Source: Gammaproteobacteria bacterium (GTDB taxonomy: Bacteria; Pseudomonadota; Gammaproteobacteria; Pseudomonadales; Halieaceae). From it: a DNA stretch of 23,220 nucleotides. Under the pieces are notes generated by a model. That model was not told where the DNA came from and ran no database searches. It saw only the letters and a program-made list of their open reading frames with translations. Position numbers and translations under genes: made by a program. Positions 13,612 to 22,570 of the stretch are shown here, one piece after another (positions within the stretch are counted from its first letter, which is position 1; each line of letters starts with the position of its first letter). The stretch spans positions 1 to 23,220 of the forward strand of contig PDSN01000046.1 of assembly GCA_002748505.1 (NCBI GenBank), in the 5' to 3' direction.

Positions 13612-16101
13612 ATGAGTACGACTGAGCCCGCCATTTTCTACGTCAACTGTGAGCGCATGCGCATTACGCTTGGGAACAGCACTGCGCAGCGTATGTTTGC
13701 CACGCCCGAACAACCCCTGGCGGATCGTCCCGTAGAGCAGGCTCTGCCGCTTGATAAGGCTACCGCGGACACCTTGCGTCAGGCGATTCGCCACCACCGC
13801 TTATGCACCTTGCCGCCCGCGCTGCTGGAACTGCCAGATACCGAGCCTCTGGTGGTGCAAATCCATGTCAGCCCCTGGTCAGATGGGTTGGTAGCGTTGC
13901 AGATCTACGCCGCGAGTGCCAGTGCGCTGGACGTGATTCCCGACGATATTCCCGGCAAAGATACCCTGGCCGTGCTCGGGTTGGATCAGTTTACCCCGGA
14001 ACAGGGCGCAACGCCCGATCAGCAGTTGATCAGCACCTATCGCACCCTGCGCGAGCTGGTGCGCCCAAAAGACGTGCTCAGTCTGCCATTGGGTCAGGCC
14101 TTGATTATTCGCCTGCGCGAAACCAATCACAACGAGGCGCAAAAAATCTGTGAGTCGATGCTGTCGCATTTGAATGCCTTGCAATCGGAGGATACGCTGC
14201 CGCGCTACTGCATGGGGATTGCGAAAAATGCCCCGCTTAACGCGCCGTTGCAATCGGTGGTGGAAGCCTATCACGCGCTGTGGCAGGCGCGTTTAAGTGG
14301 CGTTGCGATCACCACCTATAACCAGCAGCACAAGCAAAAAAACCTCTATAACTGCCTGCATCAGAACAGTTTATACAACAGCCGTACGCGCACCGCCGCG
14401 CAGCAGCAGTTTCTGCGCTCCCTAAGTCAGCTCGATTTTCACAATGAGGATGAGTACGCGGTATACCGCGCCATCGCCTCCCTGTGTTGCGAGCATTCTA
14501 GCGTCAACGCCGCAGCGCTGTATCGGGGTAAGCGCAACCCTACTCAGGAGCTGGCCACGGTGGCGTACAGAGGTGAAGCCAGCGCATTGAATCTGGCCGA
14601 GCAGGTGCGCTTGGCAGGTGGCGAGCTGCAAACTCAGAGTGGGTACAACAGTTGCTACGCCTGTCGGATTCCTGTCACCCATGACCACAGCGCGTTTCTG
14701 TTAATTAAGACGGGGGCCAGGCCCAAGCGCGGCGGTGAGGCCTTTGAGCCCGGCAGCCACGCGGCGCAGTTTTTATCCGCCAGCCTCGCCGAATTGCCGG
14801 TGTGGCAAAAAGCCAGGGCGAAGGCCGACAGATCCGCCAGGCTCGGTAAGCCCTTGGATACGGGGATTGTGGGCTATATTAACGATGCGATGGAAGGCGC
14901 GGTTGATCAGGCTATCTTTTTGGCCACCCTGGATATTCCCATCGCCATTGTTGGCCCCCGCGGTACGGGCAAAATGTTTATTGCGCGCACCATTGGGCAG
15001 ACCTGGGGCGGTGAGAATACCAAGCTACTTACTTTGGATTGTCGCGAATTGCGCAATCGTCGCGAAGCCGATGTCGCTATTCAAAAGGCATTGCGCAAAG
15101 CCGAAGGCAAAACCCTGGTGTTCAAGTCGCCGCACCTGATGAACGCCGATTCTCAGCGTCGCCTCGCCAAGCAGCTGAGCTCGCGAGTACTGCACAACAG
15201 TCAGCCGCCGCAGTATCTGCCCAGAGCCAAATATATCGCCTTATTTCCCGATGAATTGCACCACCTGACTCGCAACGGCACCCTGACAGAGCCTCTCGCC
15301 AGTGTTTTTGCGGGTTACCCGATTCATGTGCCACCCATAAAAGATCGCAAGCAAGCGGTACTGCGTTGGGGGCATAAAATTCTGGCACAGGAGTGCGCTG
15401 AGCGAGGGCGAGAGGTCAAGGGCTTTACCGTCGATGCGGAGACTGCGATGTTGCAGCACGACTGGCCGGGCAATATCAGTGAGATGCGCCAGCGCATCAG
15501 CGCCGCCTTGGACAATGCCGAGAAATCATGGGTGACACCTGTTGATCTGGGTATTTACAAACGTGTAGAAGACAGCAAGCCGTCTTCTGCACCAACGGCG
15601 CAGAGCTTTTTGGAGGGGAGTCGAGCCGACTCCGGGGGCGAAAGCTATCAGCCCAGTGCCCTTGAGCAATTAGACACCGTGCTGGGTGAGGCCATAAATC
15701 ACGTGGTCTCGTTGGATTTGTCTCTTCCGCTGGGGACCTGGCTGGAAGATGAAATCATCGTTGCCGCCTGCGATCGCTACCGCGGTGAAAACAGTCGCGC
15801 CGCGCGGTTTTTGAAAACCCGGTCACGCAATATTGGTCGCTGGATGGATGGCATCGCCGAGCGCGAAAGTGAGCGCCTTGCCAGTACCGTATGGCAAGAG
15901 CCCAGGCGCAAGGTCCAGGAGTGGATTCGCGAGACAGGGCAGCCGGAGAAACCGCCGCTGGAGATCGCCAGAGCTGTGTTGCTCAAGCATTTGGAAACCC
16001 AGGGCGGGCACTTAAAAACGCCGGTAAAAGCCATGATTATGGGGGTGTCTGCCCCGACCTATTTAAAACGCCTGAGTCTAAGTCAGCATGAGATGAGTTA
16101 A
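13612..16101 (+). CDS. degenerate AAA+/Fis-type regulator with PAS-, GGDEF- and GAF-like regions
   Basis: This 829-aa protein is not a known family member I can name. Regions in order: a PAS-like N-terminus (about 6-100); a stretch at about 145-238 that follows a GGDEF domain (RPKDVLSLPLGQALIIRL, later YHALWQARLSGVAITTY) without the GGDEF signature; a GAF-like region (about 262-395); an AAA+ core (about 425-650) with intact Walker A GPRGTGK (448-454) and DWPGNISEMRQ (617-626). The GAFTGA loop is absent, and the Walker B place reads LVFKSPH instead of acidic residues. Fis-type helices follow at about 708-748 and again at 782-822. It therefore cannot be a classical sigma-54 activator and may bind but not hydrolyse ATP. 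GAGGG precedes the ATG at 13612. Probably a DNA-binding sensor; targets are unknown. Confidence 0.75.
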   Translation: MSTTEPAIFYVNCERMRITLGNSTAQRMFATPEQPLADRPVEQALPLDKATADTLRQAIRHHRLCTLPPALLELPDTEPLVVQIHVSPWSDGLVALQIYAASASALDVIPDDIPGKDTLAVLGLDQFTPEQGATPDQQLISTYRTLRELVRPKDVLSLPLGQALIIRLRETNHNEAQKICESMLSHLNALQSEDTLPRYCMGIAKNAPLNAPLQSVVEAYHALWQARLSGVAITTYNQQHKQKNLYNCLHQNSLYNSRTRTAAQQQFLRSLSQLDFHNEDEYAVYRAIASLCCEHSSVNAAALYRGKRNPTQELATVAYRGEASALNLAEQVRLAGGELQTQSGYNSCYACRIPVTHDHSAFLLIKTGARPKRGGEAFEPGSHAAQFLSASLAELPVWQKARAKADRSARLGKPLDTGIVGYINDAMEGAVDQAIFLATLDIPIAIVGPRGTGKMFIARTIGQTWGGENTKLLTLDCRELRNRREADVAIQKALRKAEGKTLVFKSPHLMNADSQRRLAKQLSSRVLHNSQPPQYLPRAKYIALFPDELHHLTRNGTLTEPLASVFAGYPIHVPPIKDRKQAVLRWGHKILAQECAERGREVKGFTVDAETAMLQHDWPGNISEMRQRISAALDNAEKSWVTPVDLGIYKRVEDSKPSSAPTAQSFLEGSRADSGGESYQPSALEQLDTVLGEAINHVVSLDLSLPLGTWLEDEIIVAACDRYRGENSRAARFLKTRSRNIGRWMDGIAERESERLASTVWQEPRRKVQEWIRETGQPEKPPLEIARAVLLKHLETQGGHLKTPVKAMIMGVSAPTYLKRLSLSQHEMS

Positions 16102-16103
16102 CT

Positions 16104-16694
16104 ATGAGCAGCATGGATGAGCAGTCGCAGCACAGTGCGAAAACCCTCGTTGATTACACCGATGAATTTCTGCGTCTGGCCGTGGATGAGCTGCCCCGCG
16201 CCAGCGGGTTTTCCGCGCGTTTAAACATGTTATGGGATCTGGCGGGTGCAGCGCCCCCGCAAACTGAGGGGCGGGTGCTCAGTGTGCTTGCTATCAACAA
16301 CAATTGGCGTGAGTCTGAAGTGCGCAATTGGCTGCAAAAAGACGTGTTGCCGCCACGGCTTGATCTTTATAACATGGTGCGCTTTTTAGTTGCACAACTT
16401 GATGAGCATCAGGATGTCCAGCGTTGGGAGGCGTTTTTAATTTATGGCTCTCCCATAGTGCCATCGCCGATTACGCACGGCTTGTATCGAGAAGATGCAG
16501 CCCGGCGCAAAATAGCGTCGATGATTTTTGCGCGTATCACCGCGGAATACGGTATCCCGCCCTCCGCTTATGAGGCCGATCAGGTATTCCAGCGCTGTCT
16601 TACTTTGATGCACAAGTTTAATATTTACGAAACTCAGGATTTTCAACCTGGCCACTTGGAGCCATTTAAGAATGTTATGTTTCCCGAGCACTGA
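16104..16694 (+). CDS. 196-aa protein of unknown function, coupled to the upstream regulator
   Basis: I do not recognise this protein. It is soluble, has no signal peptide or membrane segment, and looks mainly helical. Residues about 38-98 (LNMLWDLAGAAPP, then VRNWLQKDVLPPRLDLYNMVRFL) resemble the recognition-helix part of an XRE/Cro-type helix-turn-helix. A region rich in aromatic residues follows (AFLIYGSPIVPSPITHGLY). The ATG lies 2 bp after the regulator's stop with only a weak ribosome binding site, so translation is probably coupled to the regulator. A second ATG at 16113 is possible. The two proteins are likely partners. The chemosensory operon begins 274 bp downstream in the same direction. 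Function is unknown; DNA binding is a weak inference. Confidence 0.7.
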   Translation: MSSMDEQSQHSAKTLVDYTDEFLRLAVDELPRASGFSARLNMLWDLAGAAPPQTEGRVLSVLAINNNWRESEVRNWLQKDVLPPRLDLYNMVRFLVAQLDEHQDVQRWEAFLIYGSPIVPSPITHGLYREDAARRKIASMIFARITAEYGIPPSAYEADQVFQRCLTLMHKFNIYETQDFQPGHLEPFKNVMFPEH

Positions 16695-16968
16695 GTAAAG
16701 CTTATATTCCTTTTTGTTGAAAGCTGGAAACGCTCCGCAATTCAATTGCTTATGCCAGTTTTAGGCAGAAAAAAAGCGCGATAAATACAATAAACACTTG
16801 CTTGTTTTTATGTTTTGCAGTTCGCTTGGTGCAAGAATGTGTACCGACACTGCCAATCTGGTGAAAAGTTAAGGTTTTTCTTGCCGCTTTCCGTCTTCCT
16901 CTCAATACTGTTACTTCGTATTATGCGATGTCAATCATTAACGACGTCGCAACAGGATGGGGGATACC
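16695..16968 (+). other. AT-rich leader of the chemosensory operon
   Basis: No gene is visible in these 274 bases. A perfect 13-bp palindrome (6-bp arms around one base) lies at 16737-16749. Promoter candidates are weak: TTGCCG (16881-16886), 17 bases, AATACT (16904-16909), and a lone TATTAT at 16919-16924. No sigma-54 or sigma-28 element is evident. The purine-rich GGGGGA just before the ATG at 16969 is the likely ribosome binding site. The switch to AT-rich DNA marks a new transcription unit. Confidence 0.4.
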
Positions 16969-17382
16969 ATGACTGACAAACACCAGGAACCAGACATCAC
17001 AGGTTTGAAAATCGCCGTAATCGACGATGCGAAGACCATTCGTATGATGATGTCTCATACACTCAAGGGTATGGGCTGTGAGGTGGAGTGTGCAGAAGAT
17101 GGCTACAAGGCGCTGGGAATGCTGCGCCGGTTTAAGCCGGATCTGATATTTCTTGACATTACCATGCCTGAACTCGACGGCTATCAAACCTGCACTTTGA
17201 TACGCAATGCCGAGGACATGCGCCACATTCCCGTCGTTATGCTGTCGTCTTCGGACGGTATTTTCGACATTGCCAAGGGACAGGCTCGCGGCGCGACCGC
17301 ACACGTGACCAAAATTCCGCCCGACAATATGCTCAAACAAATTGTTTATACCTACACGCGCGGCAAACAACGAGCGGCGTAA
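16969..17382 (+). CDS. PilG-like single-domain response regulator
   Basis: This 137-aa receiver (CheY-like) protein has no output domain. Acidic pocket Asp19-Asp20, phosphoacceptor Asp63 in FLDITMPELDGYQTC, Ser93-Ser94 and Lys115 are all present. The PELDGYQTC and MLSSSDGIFDIAKG segments are characteristic of PilG of the Pil-Chp twitching-motility pathway. The residue after Lys115 is Ile (TKIPP), where receivers usually have the cis-proline. I chose the ATG at 16969, which follows GGGGGA; an in-frame ATG at 16957 has no such site. It is the first gene of a five-gene chemosensory operon, 2 bp before the CheW-like gene. It is expected to receive phosphate from the ChpA-type kinase. Confidence 0.85.
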   Translation: MTDKHQEPDITGLKIAVIDDAKTIRMMMSHTLKGMGCEVECAEDGYKALGMLRRFKPDLIFLDITMPELDGYQTCTLIRNAEDMRHIPVVMLSSSDGIFDIAKGQARGATAHVTKIPPDNMLKQIVYTYTRGKQRAA

Positions 17383-17384
17383 CC

Positions 17385-17951
17385 ATGGCTTTAACGGCAC
17401 TGCAATCGCTGGATATGCTGGAGCGCCTGTATGCTTTTGATGCCAATGAGGCTCCGGTTATCGCTAACGACGAGATGCGCTGGGTGGGAACCGCAGTTGC
17501 CATCGCGGGGGTGCCCCTGCTTCTCGGGGAAGGCCAGATTAAAGAGATTATCGAGACGCCCGCCTACACGCGGATTCCCGGTGCTGGGCCGTGGGTGCTG
17601 GGTATTGCCGCACACAAAGGCGGTTTGCTGCCGGTTTTTGACGGCGACCGCCTGTTTCGGAAACGGGGTTTTACCGGCGCTGTACGGAATTATTGTATTG
17701 TCATCGACAAACCCGGCGCATTTTTTGCGATAACCCTGAGTGAGGTGATTGGAAACCGCAAATTTCCACTGCAGACCCTTGAGCAGCATCACCCGCTGGA
17801 TCCCGCTTTTGCCGACTACTGTCTTGGCGGTTTTAAGCGCCACGGCACTTTTTACGCCATTTTGGACGTAGATCAATTAGTAAAACACCACCCCTTGTTA
17901 AATACCGCCGCCAGCGAATCAGGGGATAGCGAGGAAACTCAACATGACTGA
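17385..17951 (+). CDS. CheW-like adaptor, PilI type
   Basis: This 188-aa CheW-domain protein couples receptors to the histidine kinase. Family features are LLLGEGQIKEII, the PGAGPWVLGIAAHKGGLLPVFD block, the FFAITLSEVIG strand pair, and a C-terminal DVDQLVKHHP helix. Sequence and position between a PilG-like receiver and a PilJ-like receptor point to PilI. It begins 2 bp after the receiver's stop, and its end overlaps the receptor gene by 8 bp, so translation is coupled throughout. The expected arginine of the adaptor's kinase interface appears replaced around AAHKGG, which I cannot evaluate without an alignment. Confidence 0.85.
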   Translation: MALTALQSLDMLERLYAFDANEAPVIANDEMRWVGTAVAIAGVPLLLGEGQIKEIIETPAYTRIPGAGPWVLGIAAHKGGLLPVFDGDRLFRKRGFTGAVRNYCIVIDKPGAFFAITLSEVIGNRKFPLQTLEQHHPLDPAFADYCLGGFKRHGTFYAILDVDQLVKHHPLLNTAASESGDSEETQHD

Positions 17952-20031
17952 CAGTAAACACAAGCTCATTACACGCCTGCGCAAGGCCGCTTTGGGTTTT
18001 TCGCAGAGCTTTTCACAGATTAAACACGCCCTTCTCTGTGTGGTGATGATTGCCTCGGCCAGTATTGCCCTTGCAGAGGAGGTCGACAATCCGCTCGCCG
18101 AGTTCGCTGCGCAGATGCAAAGCGCAGCAGCGCGTATCACCGCTGCCGCGCTGGCGACCAGTTCTGGTGAAGAATCGGCTTATAACGATCTGTCTAATGC
18201 CACCGAGCAGTTTGCTAACCAGCTGCGCCAACTCGATCCCGAGCTGCCGCAATCGATGAAGAATGAGTTGAATTTGCGTTGGCGTGCGATCAGCAATGCT
18301 GCCAAGACCATTGAAGAGAACGGGCCGCAGGCGCGCTATCTGACCACTATCGCGCTGGAGCTTGCCAGCAGTCTGCCAGGTGTTCAGCAGCAACTGAAAA
18401 GTGCTGTTTCGATGATGCAGGCGCAAAAAGCACCGCTTTCGGCCATCGGTGCTGCGCAGGAGGCACTGTGGCTGAGTGAGAAGATCGCTCGTCATATCAA
18501 CAGCCTGCGTAATGCAACCAGCGGTTCGAATGCGCTGGGGAGCGCGCTGATTACCGACAGCAGCTCCTTTGTTCGTTCTTTGGAAGCGCTGCTCACCGGT
18601 GATTCCGCCATGGGCGTAGATAAACTGGATCCCGGGCAAGTCCGCGAGACCATTCGTTCTGCAGCCAGCCAGTTTTCGCCGATTACCCGCGCAGCCAGCC
18701 GCATCACCGAAGCCGTACCCGGTGTGGTGAAAGCCAATAAAGCGCGCGAGTACCTGTTGGTTGCTTCCGCGCCACTTGCCAGCGCCATTACCAAGGTGTC
18801 AGCGGTGTCTGAGAGCTACGGCAAAGAAGTGGGCATGCCCTTGACCAATGCGCTGGGTATCGCCGGGGGACTTGCACTGTTGATTTCTCTTCCGGCTTTA
18901 GCGGGCTATTTTAGCAAGCGCCGCCAACTGGCGACGAATATCCGCGGTATCAAAGATATGCAGTATTCGCTGGCGCGTCTGGCCGAGGGTGATCTCACGG
19001 TTCGTGTGCCCGAAGATAACCGTGCAACCCGCGATGTGGCCCGTGAAATTAACAATGTCACTGATCGTCAGCGCGATTTGGTACGCAATATTCAAGCGCC
19101 GTTTGGAAACTCGGTACAAGAGGTGAACAAAATCAGCGCCTCGATCAAGAGCCAGGCCGACAAAGGTAAAATCTGGTCGGGCACAATGCTCAAGTCCACC
19201 ACGGCGGCCAACGATATGCTGGCGCTCAGTGAAGAAATCAAAAACGCAACGGCTGATGCGGCGAAGTCCCTGGAGCACAGCCGCCAGCGCGTGGAGCGCG
19301 GCTATGAGTTGACCAAAAACATGTCGCGCGCCTCTGCCGATGTGCGCCAATCATTGCAAGATACATCCAAAAGCGCCAAGCGTCAGGGTGAGCTGATTCA
19401 GTCGGTGACATCTGCGGTTGAGTACATCCAGGCGCTTAACACCAAGATTTCGGTTGTCGCCATTAACACCCGTATCGAGGCGGAAAAAGCCGGTGAGCAT
19501 GGTCGTCCATTCCTGGGAATTGCCGAGGCCATTGCCGATTTGCTGCGCGAAGCCGAAGAGGAGGGTCGTCGCATTATTTCCGAAGTACGCATGCTGCAAA
19601 ACATGTCTGCGGACAATCTGTCCAGCATGGAAAACACCGTGGGTACGGTCGTGACCATTCTCGAATATGTCGACAAGCTCGATACATCGTTGGAGGAAAT
19701 TAACGCCGACTCCACTGCGATTTCCAGCACCATGAGTGCCGCAAAGGACAGTGCGATCCGCTCGGCGGACAAAGCGCAAAATCTCAACAACTCTATCACG
19801 CGTATCAGTGATCGCAGTGCTGAGGTTACGGAAATGAGCGAACGTGCACACGCGAGTATTTCAAGTTTGCAAAGTGCCATGCTCGAGGTGTCTGAGAAGC
19901 TGCGTCAGGTAAAACTGGAACGCAGTTTTGAACGCTCTCCAGCCACTGCGGCGTCGAGAGCAGGCGATATTAGTGAAGCAAAAGCCAATACTGAAGCCAG
20001 CGACGTGAAACAGAAAGCTGCCAGCGCCTAA
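17944..20031 (+). CDS. PilJ-like methyl-accepting chemotaxis receptor with divergent signalling tip
   Basis: This 695-aa transmembrane receptor has a basic N-terminus and a hydrophobic segment at about 27-45 that ends like a signal peptide (ALAEE). A helical periplasmic region (about 46-300) follows, with PilJ-type segments such as LRWRAISNAAKTI and AQEALWLSEKIARHI. Next are a second membrane helix (about 302-321), a HAMP linker (LARLAEGDLTVRVPE), and a long cytoplasmic coiled coil. The hairpin tip near 500-525 reads SVVAINTRIEAEKAGEHGRPF. The Asn, IEA, AGE and GR positions of the receptor consensus are kept, but the usual LLALNAAIEAARAGE and GFAVVA are altered. It overlaps the CheW-like gene by 8 bp; GAGG precedes the ATG. 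It likely senses surface or pilus state, by analogy with PilJ. Confidence 0.85.
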   Translation: MTDSKHKLITRLRKAALGFSQSFSQIKHALLCVVMIASASIALAEEVDNPLAEFAAQMQSAAARITAAALATSSGEESAYNDLSNATEQFANQLRQLDPELPQSMKNELNLRWRAISNAAKTIEENGPQARYLTTIALELASSLPGVQQQLKSAVSMMQAQKAPLSAIGAAQEALWLSEKIARHINSLRNATSGSNALGSALITDSSSFVRSLEALLTGDSAMGVDKLDPGQVRETIRSAASQFSPITRAASRITEAVPGVVKANKAREYLLVASAPLASAITKVSAVSESYGKEVGMPLTNALGIAGGLALLISLPALAGYFSKRRQLATNIRGIKDMQYSLARLAEGDLTVRVPEDNRATRDVAREINNVTDRQRDLVRNIQAPFGNSVQEVNKISASIKSQADKGKIWSGTMLKSTTAANDMLALSEEIKNATADAAKSLEHSRQRVERGYELTKNMSRASADVRQSLQDTSKSAKRQGELIQSVTSAVEYIQALNTKISVVAINTRIEAEKAGEHGRPFLGIAEAIADLLREAEEEGRRIISEVRMLQNMSADNLSSMENTVGTVVTILEYVDKLDTSLEEINADSTAISSTMSAAKDSAIRSADKAQNLNNSITRISDRSAEVTEMSERAHASISSLQSAMLEVSEKLRQVKLERSFERSPATAASRAGDISEAKANTEASDVKQKAASA

Positions 20032-20061
20032 ACGCATTGATTTTATAAACGGGAGAAGACC

Positions 20062-22542
20062 GTGATTAACGATACCGACATTGTATCTTTAAAATGGGTA
20101 ACCGATCTGCTCAATGAGCAGGTCGAGAAAGCCGAGCAAGCGCTGGTAGATTACAGCAACGATCCCGGTGAGAAACGTCACTTGCTGCTGTGTATGTGGT
20201 CTGCCCATCAGATCACCTCTACCTTGCGCATTCTGGGCATGAGAAAAGGACAGATGCTGACCCTGGAGATGGAGCGCTGCCTGAATTATCTTTACCGCGA
20301 CAAGGTGCAGGGAGAGTATCGCAAGTTGGCCATGGGTGCGTTGATGCAGGCGTTGAAAGTTTTCCCCGCCTATCTGGCACACGCGCAAACCGCGCGCATG
20401 GACAGCGGTCAGGGTTTGGAAACGCATGTCAACGACCTGCGTCGCTGGCTGAGTATGCCGCCGCGCCCCCAGGCGTTTTTCTTCCACTTTGATGTTCCCG
20501 AAAATGCGGGCATTACCCTTGGTGCATCGCCGGAGTCCGACAGTGAGATCAGGCGCCGTGCCAACGTTATGTTGGCAACGTATTTGAATCGAGCCAAGCC
20601 CGGTCTGCGCCGCCGCAATACCCGTGAGAACATGAAGGATGTTGCGCGCATCGCGCGTAAAATGCAGACCCTGTTTGTCGGCACCGAGCCAGAGCGTTTC
20701 TGGATGACCTTGATCGGCCTGTGTGAGGGCATTGCGGGTGGTTTGATAATACCCGATGAGTGTATAGCGCAAATTTTCAAAACGGGTGCGTTTTTAATCA
20801 AATTTGCCGGTGAGCACGGTGCGAAGATTGATGAAAGTGTCGATTACGACAACTACTTACAGCAGATGCTGTATTACATCGCGGCTTGTAAGTCGCGCCC
20901 GCTGCATATCACCGCAATTCGCAATACATTTGGTATTGACAGCAGTACCATCGACAATGCAAATCAAAGCCTGATCCACACGGACGCGTTGATTACCGCC
21001 CTGACGGGTGCACTCACTCAGCTGAACAAAGCTGAAGAGTTTATCGCCAAAAACGGTGTGCTCACCGATGACGGCGATACCAGCCAAACCCAGTCTTTTA
21101 TCGAAGCGGCGCAGTATCGCCTCGATGCGGCCGGTCAATTGGATCATGCGGACAGTCTGGCCAGGATTTATGATCAGCTTGGAGAAATTGGCAAGGGTAA
21201 ATACAATGGCAACCGCTCCGGGCTGAGTGCGGCCAGCGACGCTATTGTGAAAGCCATTGTCGATGTCAAGCTCGATGTGGAACACAAAATCAACCACGGT
21301 TTGGACAATACCTTAAGCGCGCGCGAGTTCGAGTTGCGTGAGGGTGTGATCAACGCCACATTTGCGCAAATGGGCATGATGGAAGATCATCTGCAAACCA
21401 TGTTGCGTCGCCATGGTCTCGCCAACGCGCTTAAAGCCAGGCCGGAAACCGAGCAGCAGCGTTTTGATCTGGTGATGGCGCTGAATCGCTACCTGAATAA
21501 AAGCGATCAAGGGCATCAGGCACTGCGCGAGGCGGTGCGTGAGGCTGGGGAGCGCGATAACAGCGCTGAGCTGTATGAGTTGGCGCAGCAGTTCTATGAT
21601 GAACAAAACGAGATATCTGATGCCGATGCCATTGAGAAGTCCGCCAAGCTGATGCTGGAAATCAGCGGTGCGCTGCACTTCTCTGGCATGACCCAGGAAG
21701 CGGCGGTGGTGGATTACTGCCACGATTGGTTGATTCAGACAAGCGTGTCTGGTGGTATGGTTGACGAGGAGCAGTTCAGTGCTTGTGCGCAGGCTTTCGC
21801 GCATCTTGAAATGCACCTGCAGCGCTCATTGATCGACCCGCTGGGCGATACCGGTTCGATTCTAATGGCGGCTAAGCGCTGCGCCGACAAGTTGAATGTG
21901 TCCGATAGGCCTTCGCCGCTGTCGGTTGCCGCCACCAATCCGGAGATTGCGCCAGAGTCGAAAAGCAGTGATGTGCTCGCACCAATTGATTACGTACCCT
22001 CGCTTGCGCAGGAGCACGAGGAAGAGGTGTCAGTTGAAGCGGCGCCGGATGCGATTGACGAAGTGTTCTATGAGCCCGAAGTGGAAGATGCGGATGCCAG
22101 TGCCGATTTTCGCGAAGCGTTCGTAGAAGAGGCGACGGAGCTTTCCGAAGAGATCAATGCGCTGTTACCGCAGTGGTTTGACCGCCCTGACGACAAAGAG
22201 ATTTGTGTCACCCTGCGTCGTCAGTTCCACACCTTGAAAGGCAGTGGTCGCGCAGTGGGCGCTAATATTCTAAGTGAGCTGGGTTGCGCGGTTCAGGACA
22301 TTTACGATGCAATTTTGGAGCGCCAAACCAGTGCCAAACAAGAGGAGTTGCAGAAGTTGATTCAGGATGTCGCCGACAGTCTGCCGGAACTGATTGCCGG
22401 GTATGAGCATGAGGATGCGAAGTACAAAGACAAAACCCGCGATCTGACCCGTCGCAGCCGCGCTCAACTGCGTGAGTTTACCACGTCCGGGTTTATGCCA
22501 GGTGACGACAATGGGGATCAGTTCACTCCGGTGCAACACTGA
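20062..22542 (+). CDS. ChpA-like N-terminal protein with a single Hpt domain
   Basis: This 826-aa protein matches the N-terminal part of ChpA, the large hybrid kinase of the Pil-Chp system (opening ISSUE-free segment: VSLKWVTDLLNEQVEKAEQA; then AHQITSTLRILGM and the LEMERCLNYL block). Residues 1-610 are the non-phosphorylated, FimL-like helical region. An acidic linker follows (about 625-680), then one canonical Hpt domain (about 681-785) with His723 in RQFHTLKGSGR. The protein then stops; no CheA dimerisation, ATPase, CheW or receiver domain follows. ChpA of Pseudomonas is several times longer and carries these. The GTG start has GGGAGAAG upstream (20051-20058). It may be a separate Hpt subunit or the first half of a split ChpA continued by the next gene. 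Confidence 0.8.
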   Translation: MINDTDIVSLKWVTDLLNEQVEKAEQALVDYSNDPGEKRHLLLCMWSAHQITSTLRILGMRKGQMLTLEMERCLNYLYRDKVQGEYRKLAMGALMQALKVFPAYLAHAQTARMDSGQGLETHVNDLRRWLSMPPRPQAFFFHFDVPENAGITLGASPESDSEIRRRANVMLATYLNRAKPGLRRRNTRENMKDVARIARKMQTLFVGTEPERFWMTLIGLCEGIAGGLIIPDECIAQIFKTGAFLIKFAGEHGAKIDESVDYDNYLQQMLYYIAACKSRPLHITAIRNTFGIDSSTIDNANQSLIHTDALITALTGALTQLNKAEEFIAKNGVLTDDGDTSQTQSFIEAAQYRLDAAGQLDHADSLARIYDQLGEIGKGKYNGNRSGLSAASDAIVKAIVDVKLDVEHKINHGLDNTLSAREFELREGVINATFAQMGMMEDHLQTMLRRHGLANALKARPETEQQRFDLVMALNRYLNKSDQGHQALREAVREAGERDNSAELYELAQQFYDEQNEISDADAIEKSAKLMLEISGALHFSGMTQEAAVVDYCHDWLIQTSVSGGMVDEEQFSACAQAFAHLEMHLQRSLIDPLGDTGSILMAAKRCADKLNVSDRPSPLSVAATNPEIAPESKSSDVLAPIDYVPSLAQEHEEEVSVEAAPDAIDEVFYEPEVEDADASADFREAFVEEATELSEEINALLPQWFDRPDDKEICVTLRRQFHTLKGSGRAVGANILSELGCAVQDIYDAILERQTSAKQEELQKLIQDVADSLPELIAGYEHEDAKYKDKTRDLTRRSRAQLREFTTSGFMPGDDNGDQFTPVQH

Positions 22543-22570
22543 GTCTGAGCGTTATTGACGGAGAAATTTC

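Noticed and set aside
13612..16101. Calling the 829-aa protein a functional sigma-54 enhancer-binding protein
   Set aside because: The GAFTGA loop and Walker B acids, both needed for sigma-54 activation, are not present.
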